Counted from the stretch's first letter, positions 41,270-52,129 are shown. The stretch: DNA of 64,000 nt from an uncultured Ilyobacter sp. (GCF_963668515.1 NZ_OY764866.1:62001-126000), one strand, 5' to 3'. The notes: generated from the sequence alone by a model not told the origin. Numbers and translations are program-made.

Positions 41270-42019
41270 CTATCTTTTTAAAAATAATTTTGTAAAGATG
41301 TTCCACATTAAATAATAAGAACTTTTTATCAAGCCTAGCTTTTCAATTTCATAAAAAAGTTTCCAGTTAAATTTTATTAGATTTATCTTGTTACTTGATA
41401 CTGAACCGTTCACCAATCTATACTGTGCTAAATTTTCTTTTAAGCAATAACCATACTTAGTTTTTTTCAAAACCTGAAGCCATAGAGCATAGTCCTGTCT
41501 TTTTTTTATAAGGGGCATGTAGATCTTTCCCAGTTTTTTCTGATTATAAATTGCTGTAAGGCAACCAATCTGATTTGATTTAAGGAGTTCACTATAATCC
41601 ATTTTATCTTTAGATTTTACAATTTCGTTAATTAAATTTCCATCTTCATCCATCTTCTCATACCAGGTATAGGTGAAGTCATAGTTGTTTTCTTCCATAA
41701 ATTTAACCTGCTTTTCTAATTTTTCAGGATGCCAAAGATCATCACTGTCAAGAAAAGCTATATATTTCCCCTTTGCCTCTTCTATAGCTTTATTTCTCGC
41801 TAAAGCTCCACCGCTGTTTTGTGGTAATCTTATCAGTTTAATTCTATGGTCTTTTTGAGAGTATTTATTTACTCTGTCAGCTCCTTTGTCTGTGGAACAA
41901 TCATCTACAACTATCATCTCCCAGTTTTTATAAGATTGGGAAATAACTGATTTAATTGTAGATTCAATAAATCTTTCAGAGTTGTATAGGGGAGTTATTA
42001 TAGAAATTAATTTATTCAT
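41270..42019 (-). CDS. GT2-family glycosyltransferase
   Basis: A 249-residue GT-A-fold transferase. It starts KLISIITPLYNSERFIESTI, with EMIVVDDCSTDKGADRV and YIAFLDSDDLWHPEKLEKQV supplying the nucleotide-binding and DxD motifs. Resembles TuaG/Eps-type enzymes of surface polysaccharide loci. Overlaps the upstream GT2 gene by four bases. Donor and acceptor sugars cannot be read from sequence. Confidence 0.9.
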   Translation of the reverse strand: MNKLISIITPLYNSERFIESTIKSVISQSYKNWEMIVVDDCSTDKGADRVNKYSQKDHRIKLIRLPQNSGGALARNKAIEEAKGKYIAFLDSDDLWHPEKLEKQVKFMEENNYDFTYTWYEKMDEDGNLINEIVKSKDKMDYSELLKSNQIGCLTAIYNQKKLGKIYMPLIKKRQDYALWLQVLKKTKYGYCLKENLAQYRLVNGSVSSNKINLIKFNWKLFYEIEKLGLIKSSYYLMWNIFTKLFLKR

Positions 42020-42849
42020 TTTATATATTTCCTTTGTCTTTTTTCATTCTTTAATTTTAGACTTAAATAATATTTTTTTTCACCTAATACTTTCTTTAAT
42101 ATAAATTTAATTAATTGATTTAAATAGTTTTCTAAATATGCATTCAAAATATTTTTTTTTGAATAGATAGTGTCTATAATTGCACGCTCTGATGAAATTA
42201 ATTGAACATGTTTTAATGATGCAGAGGTATTTGAGATACCCCCTAATTCAAAATAAGAAACTTCTTTGTCAAAATATTTAAATTTATAACCTAATTTTTT
42301 TATTCTCTTCCAAAATTCACCGTCTCCAGAAGACTTAAAAAGTAAATTATACTTCTCTTTATTATATATATTTCTATTAATAAAAGATGCTTGATGATTT
42401 GGATTATAGTTTTTTACCCAACTTTCCTCATCAAATTCCCCTTCTATACTTGGCCATTTCCATCCTGTTTTTTCCTCATTCAAGGTATATACCGCTTTGC
42501 CATATAAAACTCCCACAGGTTCTTTTAACAAATCTATTTCCCTCTTAACTTTATTAAGAACTTCTTTGTTTGTTAAAGTATCGCCACTATTAAGAGCTAA
42601 AATATACTCTGTATTGCAAAGTTCAATTCCTTTGTTCAGTGCATCATATATTCCCCTGTCTTCTTCTATTAAGTATTTATCTACTATTTCTTTATTTTTT
42701 AATATATATTCTGCTGATCCGTCTGAAGAGTTCCCATCAACAACTACATATTCAAAATCTTTAAAAGTTTGTTTATTTACACTTTCAAAGGTCTTTTTTA
42801 ATCCCTCTAAATTATTATAGTTTATTGTCATAATTCCAATTTTCTTCAT
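42016..42849 (-). CDS. GT2-family glycosyltransferase (WcaE-like)
   Basis: A 277-residue transferase beginning KKIGIMTINYNNLEGLKKTF, with YVVVDGNSSDGSAEYI and YILALNSGDTLTNKEVL as the catalytic-domain motifs. The pattern NYNPNHQASFINR is typical of colanic-acid WcaE-type enzymes. The start overlaps the wzy gene by 35 bases, a tight arrangement implying translational coupling. Confidence 0.88.
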   Translation of the reverse strand: MKKIGIMTINYNNLEGLKKTFESVNKQTFKDFEYVVVDGNSSDGSAEYILKNKEIVDKYLIEEDRGIYDALNKGIELCNTEYILALNSGDTLTNKEVLNKVKREIDLLKEPVGVLYGKAVYTLNEEKTGWKWPSIEGEFDEESWVKNYNPNHQASFINRNIYNKEKYNLLFKSSGDGEFWKRIKKLGYKFKYFDKEVSYFELGGISNTSASLKHVQLISSERAIIDTIYSKKNILNAYLENYLNQLIKFILKKVLGEKKYYLSLKLKNEKRQRKYIK

Positions 42850-44020
42850 AATCTTCCACCCTTACTAAATTTTCAAAAAAGCTTAATAACATAATAAAAT
42901 ATAAATAAAATAAACTATCAAAATTTAAATTCAATAAAATCATTAATATAAATAAACATTGTACTTCTGTTCTGTTTTGATTTTTTAGTTCTATTAAGAC
43001 TTTATAATATAATATAAACAAATAAGATAATATAAATACTAAAAAAATAAAACCATTTTCAGCTGCTAATCTTGTATACAAATTTTTACTTGTTACACCC
43101 ACTGAATAAATATTTGGTATAGTTTCAAATTGGGGAAAAAGTTCAAATAAAAACTTATAATGAAATTCTCTATAATAACCTCCCCCTATTCCAAGTATGA
43201 AGTTATTTAATCCTATATATAATGCATTTATTGGAAAAAAAATCCTCGCTGCTATCGAACCACTTCTGGTATTTAATAAATTTTTATAGTTAATTAATTC
43301 TTTGATTCGAGAACTTAAATAGCTATCAGTATTTTGTATTACTATATATAAAAATAATATCATAAAAAAAAATGTCAAAGTTTTCTTTATAGTTGATCTT
43401 TCTGTTTTTGATAATACAATTACAATTAAATAGGTCAAAATCCCTAAAGATGATCCAGTCAAAAACAGTAAAAACAATAAAGTAAACTGAATAATCTTAT
43501 CTTTTTTATCGATCATGGCAACAAAAATTAGTATAAGTAATGTTCTTGCTGCCCATGAGGGTTCCCCAGAAAATGACTGGAGCCTACCTAGGGTAAATCT
43601 ACTACTTAAAAACGGTGTTAAAATACTTTTCTTTAACATTAAATGAGTAAATATTTGAAAAATCATAAATATAACAAATGGTTTATGAAACTTATAAATA
43701 ATTGAAAGTGAAGTATCGATATACTTATCTTTTTCTTCACTTTTTATCTTTTTAAAAAATTTATTAAAAGCTAAATAGGAAATAATAAAAAATGTGAGCT
43801 CTATACAATATCGTCCAGATCCTTCAAGCTTTCCATATTCAATCCCTTTAAATACAGAAACCAATAGCAATAAAAAACTAATTAAAATAATTATTAAAAT
43901 TTTAAATTCCATATACCTTTTTATACTTCTTGGAATTAAATACAATATAAAGCAAATTAAAGATGGATATGGAACATATGTCCCCAAGCTTTTAAATAGA
44001 GGTAAACTATCTAAAGGCAT
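42815..44020 (-). CDS. O-antigen/EPS polymerase (Wzy-like) membrane protein
   Basis: A hydrophobic protein of at least 401 residues with about ten membrane spans and a large loop, consistent with Wzy polymerases; DGYGTYVP-type and SGEPSWAARTLL features occur, as in other EPS polymerases. It would polymerise lipid-linked repeat units at the outer face of the membrane. The ATG at 44020 has no ribosome site. The frame stays open upstream and a good AGGGGG lies eight bases before an ATA codon at 44053, giving an 11-residue hydrophobic extension that would complete the first membrane helix. A non-canonical ATA start is therefore plausible. Confidence 0.82.
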   Translation of the reverse strand: MPLDSLPLFKSLGTYVPYPSLICFILYLIPRSIKRYMEFKILIIILISFLLLLVSVFKGIEYGKLEGSGRYCIELTFFIISYLAFNKFFKKIKSEEKDKYIDTSLSIIYKFHKPFVIFMIFQIFTHLMLKKSILTPFLSSRFTLGRLQSFSGEPSWAARTLLILIFVAMIDKKDKIIQFTLLFLLFLTGSSLGILTYLIVIVLSKTERSTIKKTLTFFFMILFLYIVIQNTDSYLSSRIKELINYKNLLNTRSGSIAARIFFPINALYIGLNNFILGIGGGYYREFHYKFLFELFPQFETIPNIYSVGVTSKNLYTRLAAENGFIFLVFILSYLFILYYKVLIELKNQNRTEVQCLFILMILLNLNFDSLFYLYFIMLLSFFENLVRVEDYEENWNYDNKL

Positions 44021-44158
44021 TAAAATAATAGCTATAATTAATAATATTTCTATTTTATAAACCCCCTAAAAGAATTTATTTATTTCATATGGACATTAAA
44101 GAATCTTATTCAAATTTTAAAATTGAAAATATTTAACAACTTAAAAATTCACTCAAAA

Positions 44159-45310
44159 CTACAGATATCTCTTAAGTCCTCTACTTAAATCTTCAATATT
44201 TTTATACTCTGCCAAGTAACCATTTTTTTCATGAGCTATCATATCTGGCATTCCTCCTATATCAAAAGCTATAACAGGAGTTTCACAATGAATACTTTCA
44301 TTTACCGTATTTGGTAGGTTATCTTCCAAAGAAGGAGCTACAAAAACATCTGCAGAATTATATATCAAACTTAAAGTTGTCTCATCATAAACTCGACCTA
44401 AAAATTTAGTATTAAAGGGCAATTTATCAATATCCTTGCCATGACTAGCACCAAAAATTAAAAGTTCTGTACCTTTTTTTATTTCCGGATTTTCCTTATC
44501 CAAATGCAAAAGTGTTTTTTTCAAATAATCCCAACCTTTTCTTGGGTCACTTGTTGAATTCATAGCACCAAAACAAATATATTTTTTATTTTTATCCAAA
44601 TTTAATATATCTTTACATATTTCTTTATTTATTGGTTTAAAAATATTTTTATCCAAGACATTAGCTTGTACAATTATTTTTTTTTCTTTTAAAAGGCTAC
44701 TTTTTTTTGCACAATCTCCAAGCCAGTTACTACAAGTTATTATTTCAATATCTAAATCTCTAAATATATTTTCTTTTTTCTTCCAAATTTTTCTTGTTAT
44801 ATCATTTTCTTTTCCTGTTTCTAATATCGGACAATTTCCACAATTTTTTTCATATTTTTTACACCAATTACTATAATGACACCCTCCTGTAAAGAGCCAC
44901 ATATCGTGTAATGTCCATCTTATCTTTTTTCCAAGATTACTTAATCTTTTGATACTTTCTAACGATAAATAACTTCCATTAATCCAGTGAAGATGGATTA
45001 TATCTGCTTCTTTTATAAAGGAATGTTCTGATATGTCTATTCCAAATTCAGCTGAAGAAAACAATATTGGGTTTTTTCTATTTTTATATTTATTAAATGT
45101 AATTTTTTCTCTTAATTTTCTAAAATTTGATAAAAAATACTTCTCAAAATTCCCTTTTCTAGCTACGTCAATATTTAGCTCATCACTACTTTTACTCATT
45201 ACTAGCATCTTTGAATCAATTCCTTGTTCTATCATTGATAGATGTAATCTGTGAGCTGCAATTCCAGCACCATTTATTACATCTGTAGTATTAACATGAA
45301 CTATTTTCAT
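44159..45310 (-). CDS. GT4-family (GT-B fold) glycosyltransferase
   Basis: A 383-residue transferase. It begins KIVHVNTTDVINGAGIAAHR. The C-terminal Rossmann half shows FGAMNSTSDPRKGWDYL and the donor-site E-x7-E motif in LEDNLPNTVNESIHCETPVI. A middle segment with Cys clusters (WLFTGGCHYSNWCKKYEKNC) is typical of WcaC/colanic-acid-like transferases. It overlaps the upstream pyruvyl transferase gene by 20 bases. Confidence 0.9.
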   Translation of the reverse strand: MKIVHVNTTDVINGAGIAAHRLHLSMIEQGIDSKMLVMSKSSDELNIDVARKGNFEKYFLSNFRKLREKITFNKYKNRKNPILFSSAEFGIDISEHSFIKEADIIHLHWINGSYLSLESIKRLSNLGKKIRWTLHDMWLFTGGCHYSNWCKKYEKNCGNCPILETGKENDITRKIWKKKENIFRDLDIEIITCSNWLGDCAKKSSLLKEKKIIVQANVLDKNIFKPINKEICKDILNLDKNKKYICFGAMNSTSDPRKGWDYLKKTLLHLDKENPEIKKGTELLIFGASHGKDIDKLPFNTKFLGRVYDETTLSLIYNSADVFVAPSLEDNLPNTVNESIHCETPVIAFDIGGMPDMIAHEKNGYLAEYKNIEDLSRGLKRYL

Positions 45311-46487
45311 TTCTATGATTCTCCCCTATTTTAGATAATTCTTTATAATAATTTTTCAATCTAATTTTTATATTTTTTATATCGCAGCTAAATTCTAATT
45401 TTTCATTGGAAACAAATTTATTAACGTCTATTTCATTATCTAAATCTTCTTGTAAATTTAAGAATCTATCATCATAAAAATTCTTTTTATCAATATCCAA
45501 TACAAACCCACTTATCTTACCTTTCTTAGGTTCTGTGTAGTCTAAAATAAAATTTCTACCACTTAAAATTGTCTGCAATACCACAGAATGAAATCTCATT
45601 CCTATGCAAAAAAATGAATTATAAAATAACTCCATTGTTTCTTCTAAAGTTAAAATTTCATTTTGAACCCTTACGTTTTTTAAAGTTTTATTTTTTAAAA
45701 TTAACTCATTTAGAAATTCACGATCATCTGTCCCTATAAAATAATAATGCATAGGAACTAATATAATTTCATTATTTTGATACTTCAATGACAATGCCTC
45801 TATGAATTTATTAAGTTTTGTATTTACTTTATATTTAATGTTTTTTTTAGAATACTCCGATGGAAAATCCCTCAAATTTACTACTATTTTGTCTCTTTTA
45901 ACTTCTTTTGTTTGTCTTTTCTCTAAATATTGTAAAGCACATTCCACAGCAGGATCATAGCTTACCTCTATATTTTTTTCTAAATTATAATTTAACTCAT
46001 TTGATATTTCTTGCAAATTTTTTCTTGAATTTTCGTCTCTTAAAATTATGATATCAGAATTTTTAGCCATCTCCAAAGTAACTTTTTTAAATTCTTTGGT
46101 AAATAAAGGACCTATACCACAACCAATCATGCCTGTCTTTTTTTTTATTTTTTTTGCATATTTCAACGCATAAGAAACCATATATAATGGTTTAATATGC
46201 ATTACCGGTCCCCCTCCCATAATCACAAAATCAGAATCTACTATAACATTTTTTAGAATTTTTTTAGATTTTGAATCAAATAAGTTTATTTTTAATTTTT
46301 TTCCTAAAATTTTTTCATAAAATCCTTTATCTTCAATTATCATTCTTTCTGTATAATCTGGATAAAGGCTCCCTAAATTTATTTCTAATTTGTTATATTT
46401 TTTTCCTAAAAAAGAAATTATTCCAGCCAGTATTCCTCTATCTCCAATTGTCTCTGTTCCGTACCAACCTACTATACAAACTTTCAT
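45291..46487 (-). CDS. Polysaccharide pyruvyl transferase family protein
   Basis: A 398-residue CsaB/WcaK-like protein. It begins KVCIVGWYGTETIGDRGIL, typical of PF04230, with VIMGGGPVMHIKPLYMVSY, GMIGCGIGPLF and the late CIGMRFHSVVLQTILSGRNF (the conserved R-x-H in the active region). Members add ketal pyruvate from phosphoenolpyruvate to EPS sugars, giving acidic decoration. AAGGAG precedes the start. It lies one base from the radical SAM gene. Confidence 0.88.
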   Translation of the reverse strand: MKVCIVGWYGTETIGDRGILAGIISFLGKKYNKLEINLGSLYPDYTERMIIEDKGFYEKILGKKLKINLFDSKSKKILKNVIVDSDFVIMGGGPVMHIKPLYMVSYALKYAKKIKKKTGMIGCGIGPLFTKEFKKVTLEMAKNSDIIILRDENSRKNLQEISNELNYNLEKNIEVSYDPAVECALQYLEKRQTKEVKRDKIVVNLRDFPSEYSKKNIKYKVNTKLNKFIEALSLKYQNNEIILVPMHYYFIGTDDREFLNELILKNKTLKNVRVQNEILTLEETMELFYNSFFCIGMRFHSVVLQTILSGRNFILDYTEPKKGKISGFVLDIDKKNFYDDRFLNLQEDLDNEIDVNKFVSNEKLEFSCDIKNIKIRLKNYYKELSKIGENHRNENSSC

Positions 46488-46488
46488 T

Positions 46489-47637
46489 TTATCTCCTTTT
46501 ATAAGAATTTATCCAAAATTTATTCTTTAAACAATAAAGAACGAATTTAATTATATTTTTAAAATCGACTCCTCCTGAATAGTCATGAATACAATTTTCA
46601 CATTCCTCATTAAGAATTTCACTTCTATAATTAAGATTATCATTAGAAAAAAATATTTTTTCACCATTTATTTTACTTCTCAAATTTCCTAGTCTTTTAC
46701 TCTTTACTGCACAATAATATATCTCTCCTTGCGAATCTAAAGTTATTCCATTTTCTTTCCAAGTACACCCTAAATATCTTTTAGGATTTTTTTCAGATAA
46801 AAACATATATATAGACCAATATTTATATTTTTCATTAATTTTTTTTGATTTATAAAATTGCTTTTGAAAAAATTCTTTTGCTGTTTGCTTGTCTCTAACA
46901 TCTTCAAATATGCTAAATTCTTTAATTTTTTCCTCACTCTCTATTCGCGCATTTGAAATTGCCAATCTATACTTTATATTATAATTTTTTATATCAGAAA
47001 ATTTTTCTAACTCTGATAAATAATCTAAATTTTTTTTAGATATTGTACACCCAAGATCTATAGAATCACAATATTTATTTTTATTTTCAAATATTTCATC
47101 TATTGTTTTTATAACTTTTTTAAATACCCCAGGTACCCCTCTTATTGTATCATGAATTCTTCCTACTCCATCCAAAGAAAAAGAAATATGAAATTTCACA
47201 TCTTTTTCCTTACAAAGCTTATAAATCAATTCTAGTTTACTCAAAATAATTGTAGTAGCAAAGCCATTACTTATTATATTTATAGATTTTAATTTAGGAA
47301 GTTTTAGTATTGCTTTAATATATTTTTCTATATTAAACTTTAAGAAAGGTTCTCCTCCATTTACACCAACACTTTCTACTTCTTTGAATATAGGATCTTT
47401 TAAAATCCTTTCTAACTCATCATGACCTATTTCATTTTCACAATTCATTTCTGGAATATTACACATTATACATTTAGCATTACAATATTGAGTTATTGGT
47501 AATTGTATTACTTTAGGATATTTTTTCTTTAAACCATTTTCTTTAATAATTTTTGATTTTTTTATCATAATCAAAATTTGAAATAAGTTATATAGCTTAT
47601 TATTATTTTTAATTTTCTGCTTTAGTTTATTTAACAT
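46489..47637 (-). CDS. Radical SAM protein with a SPASM-like C-terminal domain
   Basis: A 382-residue radical SAM enzyme. The [4Fe-4S] motif is TQYCNAKCIMCNIPEMNC (CxxxCxxC), followed by GVNGGEPFLKFNIEKYI and SFSLDGVGRIHDTIRGVPG. The C-terminal part has LGCTW, YYCAVK and ECENCIHD, matching an auxiliary-cluster (SPASM/Twitch) domain. Such enzymes perform radical chemistry on peptides or sugars. The location inside an EPS operon, between flippase and pyruvyl transferase, suggests modification of a glycan precursor, but this is inference. The start has little ribosome site, and translation may be coupled to the upstream gene. Confidence 0.88.
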   Translation of the reverse strand: MLNKLKQKIKNNNKLYNLFQILIMIKKSKIIKENGLKKKYPKVIQLPITQYCNAKCIMCNIPEMNCENEIGHDELERILKDPIFKEVESVGVNGGEPFLKFNIEKYIKAILKLPKLKSINIISNGFATTIILSKLELIYKLCKEKDVKFHISFSLDGVGRIHDTIRGVPGVFKKVIKTIDEIFENKNKYCDSIDLGCTISKKNLDYLSELEKFSDIKNYNIKYRLAISNARIESEEKIKEFSIFEDVRDKQTAKEFFQKQFYKSKKINEKYKYWSIYMFLSEKNPKRYLGCTWKENGITLDSQGEIYYCAVKSKRLGNLRSKINGEKIFFSNDNLNYRSEILNEECENCIHDYSGGVDFKNIIKFVLYCLKNKFWINSYKRR

Positions 47638-47655
47638 TCTTATTAAAATTCCTTT

Positions 47656-48999
47656 CTATATTTCTAACTTTTCTAAATGAGTTTTAAATTTAAAAATTGT
47701 AAAAAGAGCTTTAAATTGCATTTTCCCTATTTCTCTAGTTTCTTTAAAAATAAATAAAATGAAAATATTAGTCATTAATTGAGATATAATAGAAGCAAAA
47801 GTAGCTCCTAAAGATTGATAACTCGGAATCAATGTGTAATTTAATATTATATTTGTTCCTAATCCAAAAATTCCAAAAATAATTAAATATTTTTGTTTAT
47901 TTTCTAAAACTAAATATTTCCCTCTAAAGGCTCCTAAAAACGTTATAAAAATTAAAAATGAATAATATTTTAAAATATATCCGGATTTTAAATATTCTAA
48001 ACCGTATAAAGTATTTACTATAAGCTCCGAAAATAATATAAGGGGAATTATTAATACAATTGAAATTAAAATTAATATTGATATTAATCCTATTATTCTA
48101 TCTTCATATTCCTTTTTATTGTCCTTGTATTTGATAATTAAAGGGAAAAATATAGGAATAATCATTCCTGGAATTAAGTACCATATTTCAGTTAATCTTA
48201 CAGCTACCGAATAAATACCTAGTTCTGTATTGTTTAACATATTTTTTATCATTAATTGATCTATTCTCATATATAAATTCACAGATAAAGCTGATATAAA
48301 TAGTGGAAATCCTTGTTTTAAAATAAAAATAAATTTTTTCTTTATAAATACTATTTTAAAATTTAACCTTATTTGTGTAATAAATAAAAAATTTCTTAAA
48401 AGTTCAGTTAATAGAATTATTAATAATAGAACATTTAAATCAGAATAAACATATAAATAGATCATCTTTAAAACACTAGAAAATATGATAGTTATCATTT
48501 GTAATTTTGAGTTAATATACCCTAATCTATTAGCTAAATTATAGTATTTAATATTTTCAAAACTTTTAACTATATAACTTATTGCAACCAAGAAAAACAT
48601 ACTATTTAATGACAGTTTATTTCTTAATAGAAATAATATAAATACTTCAATCGCAATTACAAATGCCTGAAACAATATTCCTGTAAAAAGCCATTCTGCC
48701 TTTTCTTTGATCTCTTTATTAATAACAAGTAATTTAGGAAGTAAACTATCGAGTCCAAATAAACTAAAAGAATAAATTAAGCTAAGTATGGTTAAATAAT
48801 AATTATACTCTCCAAATTTAGTAGGTCCTAATTTTTTAGCTATAAATATACTTATAGTAAAACTTAAAAAAAACTTTATAATATTTTCAATTAAACTAGC
48901 AATTAAACTTTTTTTTACAGGATTAATTCTAGTTATATTTGGCTTTTTAATTGAAACTAAATTAGAAGTTATAAAAAATTTAAACAAATTAAACTTCAT
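47656..48999 (-). CDS. Wzx-type polysaccharide flippase
   Basis: A 447-residue MOP-family membrane protein with about 12-14 hydrophobic spans, including [20 protein letters not shown] and [18 protein letters not shown]. It would flip undecaprenyl-linked repeat units for Wzy. The start overlaps fcl by 11 bases and has GGAG ten bases upstream. The gene is markedly AT-rich compared with fcl and gmd, as is usual for the serotype-specific part of such loci. Confidence 0.9.
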   Translation of the reverse strand: MKFNLFKFFITSNLVSIKKPNITRINPVKKSLIASLIENIIKFFLSFTISIFIAKKLGPTKFGEYNYYLTILSLIYSFSLFGLDSLLPKLLVINKEIKEKAEWLFTGILFQAFVIAIEVFILFLLRNKLSLNSMFFLVAISYIVKSFENIKYYNLANRLGYINSKLQMITIIFSSVLKMIYLYVYSDLNVLLLIILLTELLRNFLFITQIRLNFKIVFIKKKFIFILKQGFPLFISALSVNLYMRIDQLMIKNMLNNTELGIYSVAVRLTEIWYLIPGMIIPIFFPLIIKYKDNKKEYEDRIIGLISILILISIVLIIPLILFSELIVNTLYGLEYLKSGYILKYYSFLIFITFLGAFRGKYLVLENKQKYLIIFGIFGLGTNIILNYTLIPSYQSLGATFASIISQLMTNIFILFIFKETREIGKMQFKALFTIFKFKTHLEKLEI

Positions 49000-49927
49000 T
49001 ATTTTTTGTCTCCAAATACCACTTGTAGACTCTTCTTATACCTTCTTTCAAACCCACTTTATGAGTGTATCCAGTATCTTTTAATCTTGTTACATCAAGT
49101 AATTTTCTTGGTGTCCCATCTGGCTTAGAGAGGTCATTTACTATCTCTCCTTCATAACCTACTACCTCTTTTATAATTTGAGTTAGTTCTCCTATCTCAA
49201 CATCCTCACCTGTACCTATATTTACATGAATCTCTTCTGAGTAGTTAAGCATCAGGTGATTAAGTCCATCAGCAAGGTCATCCACGTACATAAACTCTCT
49301 TTTAGGTTTACCAGTTCCCCACATTACTACTTCCTTGTCACCATTTATCTTAGCTTCATGAAATTTCCTGATTAGAGCCGGCATAACGTGAGAGGTTTCT
49401 AAGTCAAAGTTATCATTTATTCCGTATAAGTTTGTCGGCATAGCTGAGATAAAATCACATCCATACTGCCTTCTGTAAAACTTGCAAAGTTCTATTCCGG
49501 TGATCTTAGCTATTGCATAGGCCTCATTTGTTGGCTCTAGCTGACCTTCCAATAAATACTCTTCTTTTATTGGCTGCTCAGCAAACTTAGGATATATACA
49601 AGAACTTCCCAAAAATAATAGTTTTTTTACACCAGTTTTATAAGCAGAGTGAATTATATTAGCCTCTATCATCAGGTTATCATAAATAAATTCTGCCGGA
49701 TAAGTATTATTAGCATGAATACCACCTACTTTAGCAGCTGCAAGATACACATAATCTGGCTTTTCTTCTTCAAAAAACTTTTCTACCTGACCTTGTCTTC
49801 TTAGATCGAGCTCTTCAAAATCTCTATATATTATATTGCTATATCCTCTTTCCTCTAGATTTCTGATTATTGCAGATCCCACCATTCCTCTATGTCCTGC
49901 CACATATATTTTTGAATTTAATTCCAT
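48989..49927 (-). CDS. fcl: GDP-L-fucose synthase
   Basis: A 312-residue SDR epimerase-reductase that makes GDP-L-fucose from GDP-4-keto-6-deoxymannose. [14 protein letters not shown] gives the NADP site, and the catalytic Tyr-Lys pair lies in [15 protein letters not shown] with the upstream LGSSCIYPK Ser. The start is ambiguous: ATG 49927 or ATG 49930 directly before it; both overlap the gmd stop, GGGAG favours 49927. Directly after gmd, completing the GDP-fucose branch. Confidence 0.95.
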   Translation of the reverse strand: MELNSKIYVAGHRGMVGSAIIRNLEERGYSNIIYRDFEELDLRRQGQVEKFFEEEKPDYVYLAAAKVGGIHANNTYPAEFIYDNLMIEANIIHSAYKTGVKKLLFLGSSCIYPKFAEQPIKEEYLLEGQLEPTNEAYAIAKITGIELCKFYRRQYGCDFISAMPTNLYGINDNFDLETSHVMPALIRKFHEAKINGDKEVVMWGTGKPKREFMYVDDLADGLNHLMLNYSEEIHVNIGTGEDVEIGELTQIIKEVVGYEGEIVNDLSKPDGTPRKLLDVTRLKDTGYTHKVGLKEGIRRVYKWYLETKNNEV

Positions 49928-51030
49928 CATACTCTCTCCCAGCTCTTATTGTTATCCATTCTTGACTTATGCTCTTTTTCTACAAACTCAAGATCATGTC
50001 TTACCATTATCTTAACTAGCTCTTCAAATGATGTCTGCCTTGGATTCCATCTCAATACTTCCTTTGCTTTTGTGGGGTCTCCAAGTAATGTCTCAACTTC
50101 TGAAGGTCTGAAATACTTTGGATCTACTTCCACAATTACCTTACCTGTCTTTTTGCAAACTCCTTTTTCTTCTACTCCTTCTCCAGTCCACTCTATCTCA
50201 ATTCCAGCTTCATTAAATGCATGGTTACAGAAATCTCTTACTGAATATTGTTCCCCAGTCGCTATTACGAAATCCTCCGGTGTGTCATGCTGAAGTATTC
50301 TCCACATGCATTCTACATAGTCTTTCGCATATCCCCAGTCTCTAAGAGCATTTAAGTTTCCCAAGTATAATTTCTTTTGATACCCTTTAGCTATCCTTGC
50401 TACCGCTAATGTTATCTTTCTGGTTACAAAGGTTTCGCCTCTTCTCTCAGATTCATGATTAAACAAGATTCCGTTTACTGCAAACATTCCATATGCTTCC
50501 CTGTAGTTCTTCGTTATCCAGAAGCCGTATTGTTTTGCCACAGCATATGGGGATGTAGGATAAAATGGTGTCGTTTCTTTTTGGGGAATTTCTTGTACCA
50601 CTCCATACAACTCCGATGTAGACGCTTGATATATTTTACAGGTTTTTTCCATTCCAAGAAATCTTACTGCCTCTAATACTCTTAATGTTCCTACCGCATC
50701 TGTATCTGCTGTAAATTCCGGAACTTCAAATGATACCTTAACATGGGACTGTGCCGCTAGATTATAAATTTCAGTAGGCTGTACTTCCTTTATAATTCTT
50801 GTAATATTCATTGAGTCAGTCATATCTCCATAATGAAGTTTTATCTTTCTATTTTTATGCATATCTTCAATAAGATCATCTATATATAAATGCTCTATTC
50901 TCTTTGTATTAAAAGAAGAGGCCCTTCTTATTATTCCATGTACCTCGTATCCCTTATCAAGCAATAACTCTGCCAAATATGATCCATCTTGTCCAGTTAT
51001 CCCTGTTATTAGTGCTACTTTCTTTGCCAT
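49927..51030 (-). CDS. gmd: GDP-mannose 4,6-dehydratase
   Basis: A 367-residue SDR enzyme converting GDP-mannose to GDP-4-keto-6-deoxymannose. [17 protein letters not shown] is the NADP motif, and the catalytic residues lie in [16 protein letters not shown] and [11 protein letters not shown] (YxxxK). Coupled to fcl by a four-base overlap, 33 bases after manC. Normal length. Confidence 0.96.
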   Translation of the reverse strand: MAKKVALITGITGQDGSYLAELLLDKGYEVHGIIRRASSFNTKRIEHLYIDDLIEDMHKNRKIKLHYGDMTDSMNITRIIKEVQPTEIYNLAAQSHVKVSFEVPEFTADTDAVGTLRVLEAVRFLGMEKTCKIYQASTSELYGVVQEIPQKETTPFYPTSPYAVAKQYGFWITKNYREAYGMFAVNGILFNHESERRGETFVTRKITLAVARIAKGYQKKLYLGNLNALRDWGYAKDYVECMWRILQHDTPEDFVIATGEQYSVRDFCNHAFNEAGIEIEWTGEGVEEKGVCKKTGKVIVEVDPKYFRPSEVETLLGDPTKAKEVLRWNPRQTSFEELVKIMVRHDLEFVEKEHKSRMDNNKSWERV

Positions 51031-51063
51031 TTTATCCTCCGTATATATCTAAAAAATTTTCTT

Positions 51064-52125
51064 TTATCTTATTATTTTCTTTATATTCTGTGCTTCATTC
51101 TTTTTACATATAAGTATTTGATCTTCGGTTTCCACTACAACCACATCTTTTATTCCAAGTAAACCTATCTCTTTTTCCCCTGTTCCAATCACAATATTAT
51201 TCCTAGAATTAAATTCCTTAATTTTTCCGTTTCGGTTGATCGTCCCAGTTTCAGTCTTTTCAAAAACATCATCCAGTGCCGGATAACTCCCTATATCATT
51301 CCATCCAAAATCTACAGGAATAACCTCTATATTCTCAGCCTTCTCCATTATACCAAAATCTATAGACATCTTCTCAAACTTTTCAAATTGTTCTTTTATC
51401 TTTTCCTCTGGATTCTCTATTCTTGAAATTCTTTTTATATTTCCAAATATCTCTGAATGCTTAGGCATATACTTATTGAAAGAATCCATCATAGTACTTA
51501 TTTGAAAAACAAACATTCCTGAATTCCATAGATAGTTTCCGTTTTCCACATATTTTTCGGCTCTTTCCAGGCTTGGTTTCTCCCAAAATCTTTTTACCTT
51601 TGCCGGTTCCCCTATATAGCACTCCTCTGTTTCTATATAGCCATAACCTGTTTCTGGCTTTGTTGGTTTTATCCCCAAAGTCACTATGCTTTTATTTTTC
51701 TTGGCAGTTTCAATTGCCGTGGTCAGTCTTTGTCTAAAATTTTCTTCATTTTTTATGAGGTGATCCGATGCCAGTACTATCATGGTAATTTCTTTACTTA
51801 ATTTTTCGCTTTTAACTTTCAACTTTTCGCTGATTTGTGTTGCTCCATAGCCTATAGCCGCCGCCGTATCCTTAAAAGAAGGCTCAACAATAATATTGTC
51901 TTCCGGAAGCATTGGCAATTCTTTCTTTATAGCCGCCGCCTGTATAGCATTAGTCCCTATAAATATTCTTTCCTTTGGTATCAAAGGCAGTATTCTGTCT
52001 ACGGTCATCCTTATCATACTTCTCTCTGGGTCTATTAGTTTCAGCAGTTGCTTCGGCCTTTCTCTAGTGGACAGTGGCCAGAATCTTTCTCCGCTTCCTC
52101 CTGCCATAATAAATGCTGCTAACAT
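51064..52125 (-). CDS. manC: Mannose-1-phosphate guanylyltransferase
   Basis: A 353-residue nucleotidyltransferase making GDP-mannose. The pyrophosphorylase signature is AFIMAGGSGERFWPLSTRER with PKQLLKL, and VEPSFKDTAAAIGYGA follows. It lacks the phosphomannose-isomerase domain of bifunctional ManC. The start is placed at ATG 52125, where AAGG lies upstream; an in-frame extension would run into the preceding gene. It overlaps nothing but follows that gene's stop by four bases. manB is not in the window. Confidence 0.93.
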   Translation of the reverse strand: MLAAFIMAGGSGERFWPLSTRERPKQLLKLIDPERSMIRMTVDRILPLIPKERIFIGTNAIQAAAIKKELPMLPEDNIIVEPSFKDTAAAIGYGATQISEKLKVKSEKLSKEITMIVLASDHLIKNEENFRQRLTTAIETAKKNKSIVTLGIKPTKPETGYGYIETEECYIGEPAKVKRFWEKPSLERAEKYVENGNYLWNSGMFVFQISTMMDSFNKYMPKHSEIFGNIKRISRIENPEEKIKEQFEKFEKMSIDFGIMEKAENIEVIPVDFGWNDIGSYPALDDVFEKTETGTINRNGKIKEFNSRNNIVIGTGEKEIGLLGIKDVVVVETEDQILICKKNEAQNIKKIIR

Positions 52126-52129
52126 CAAT

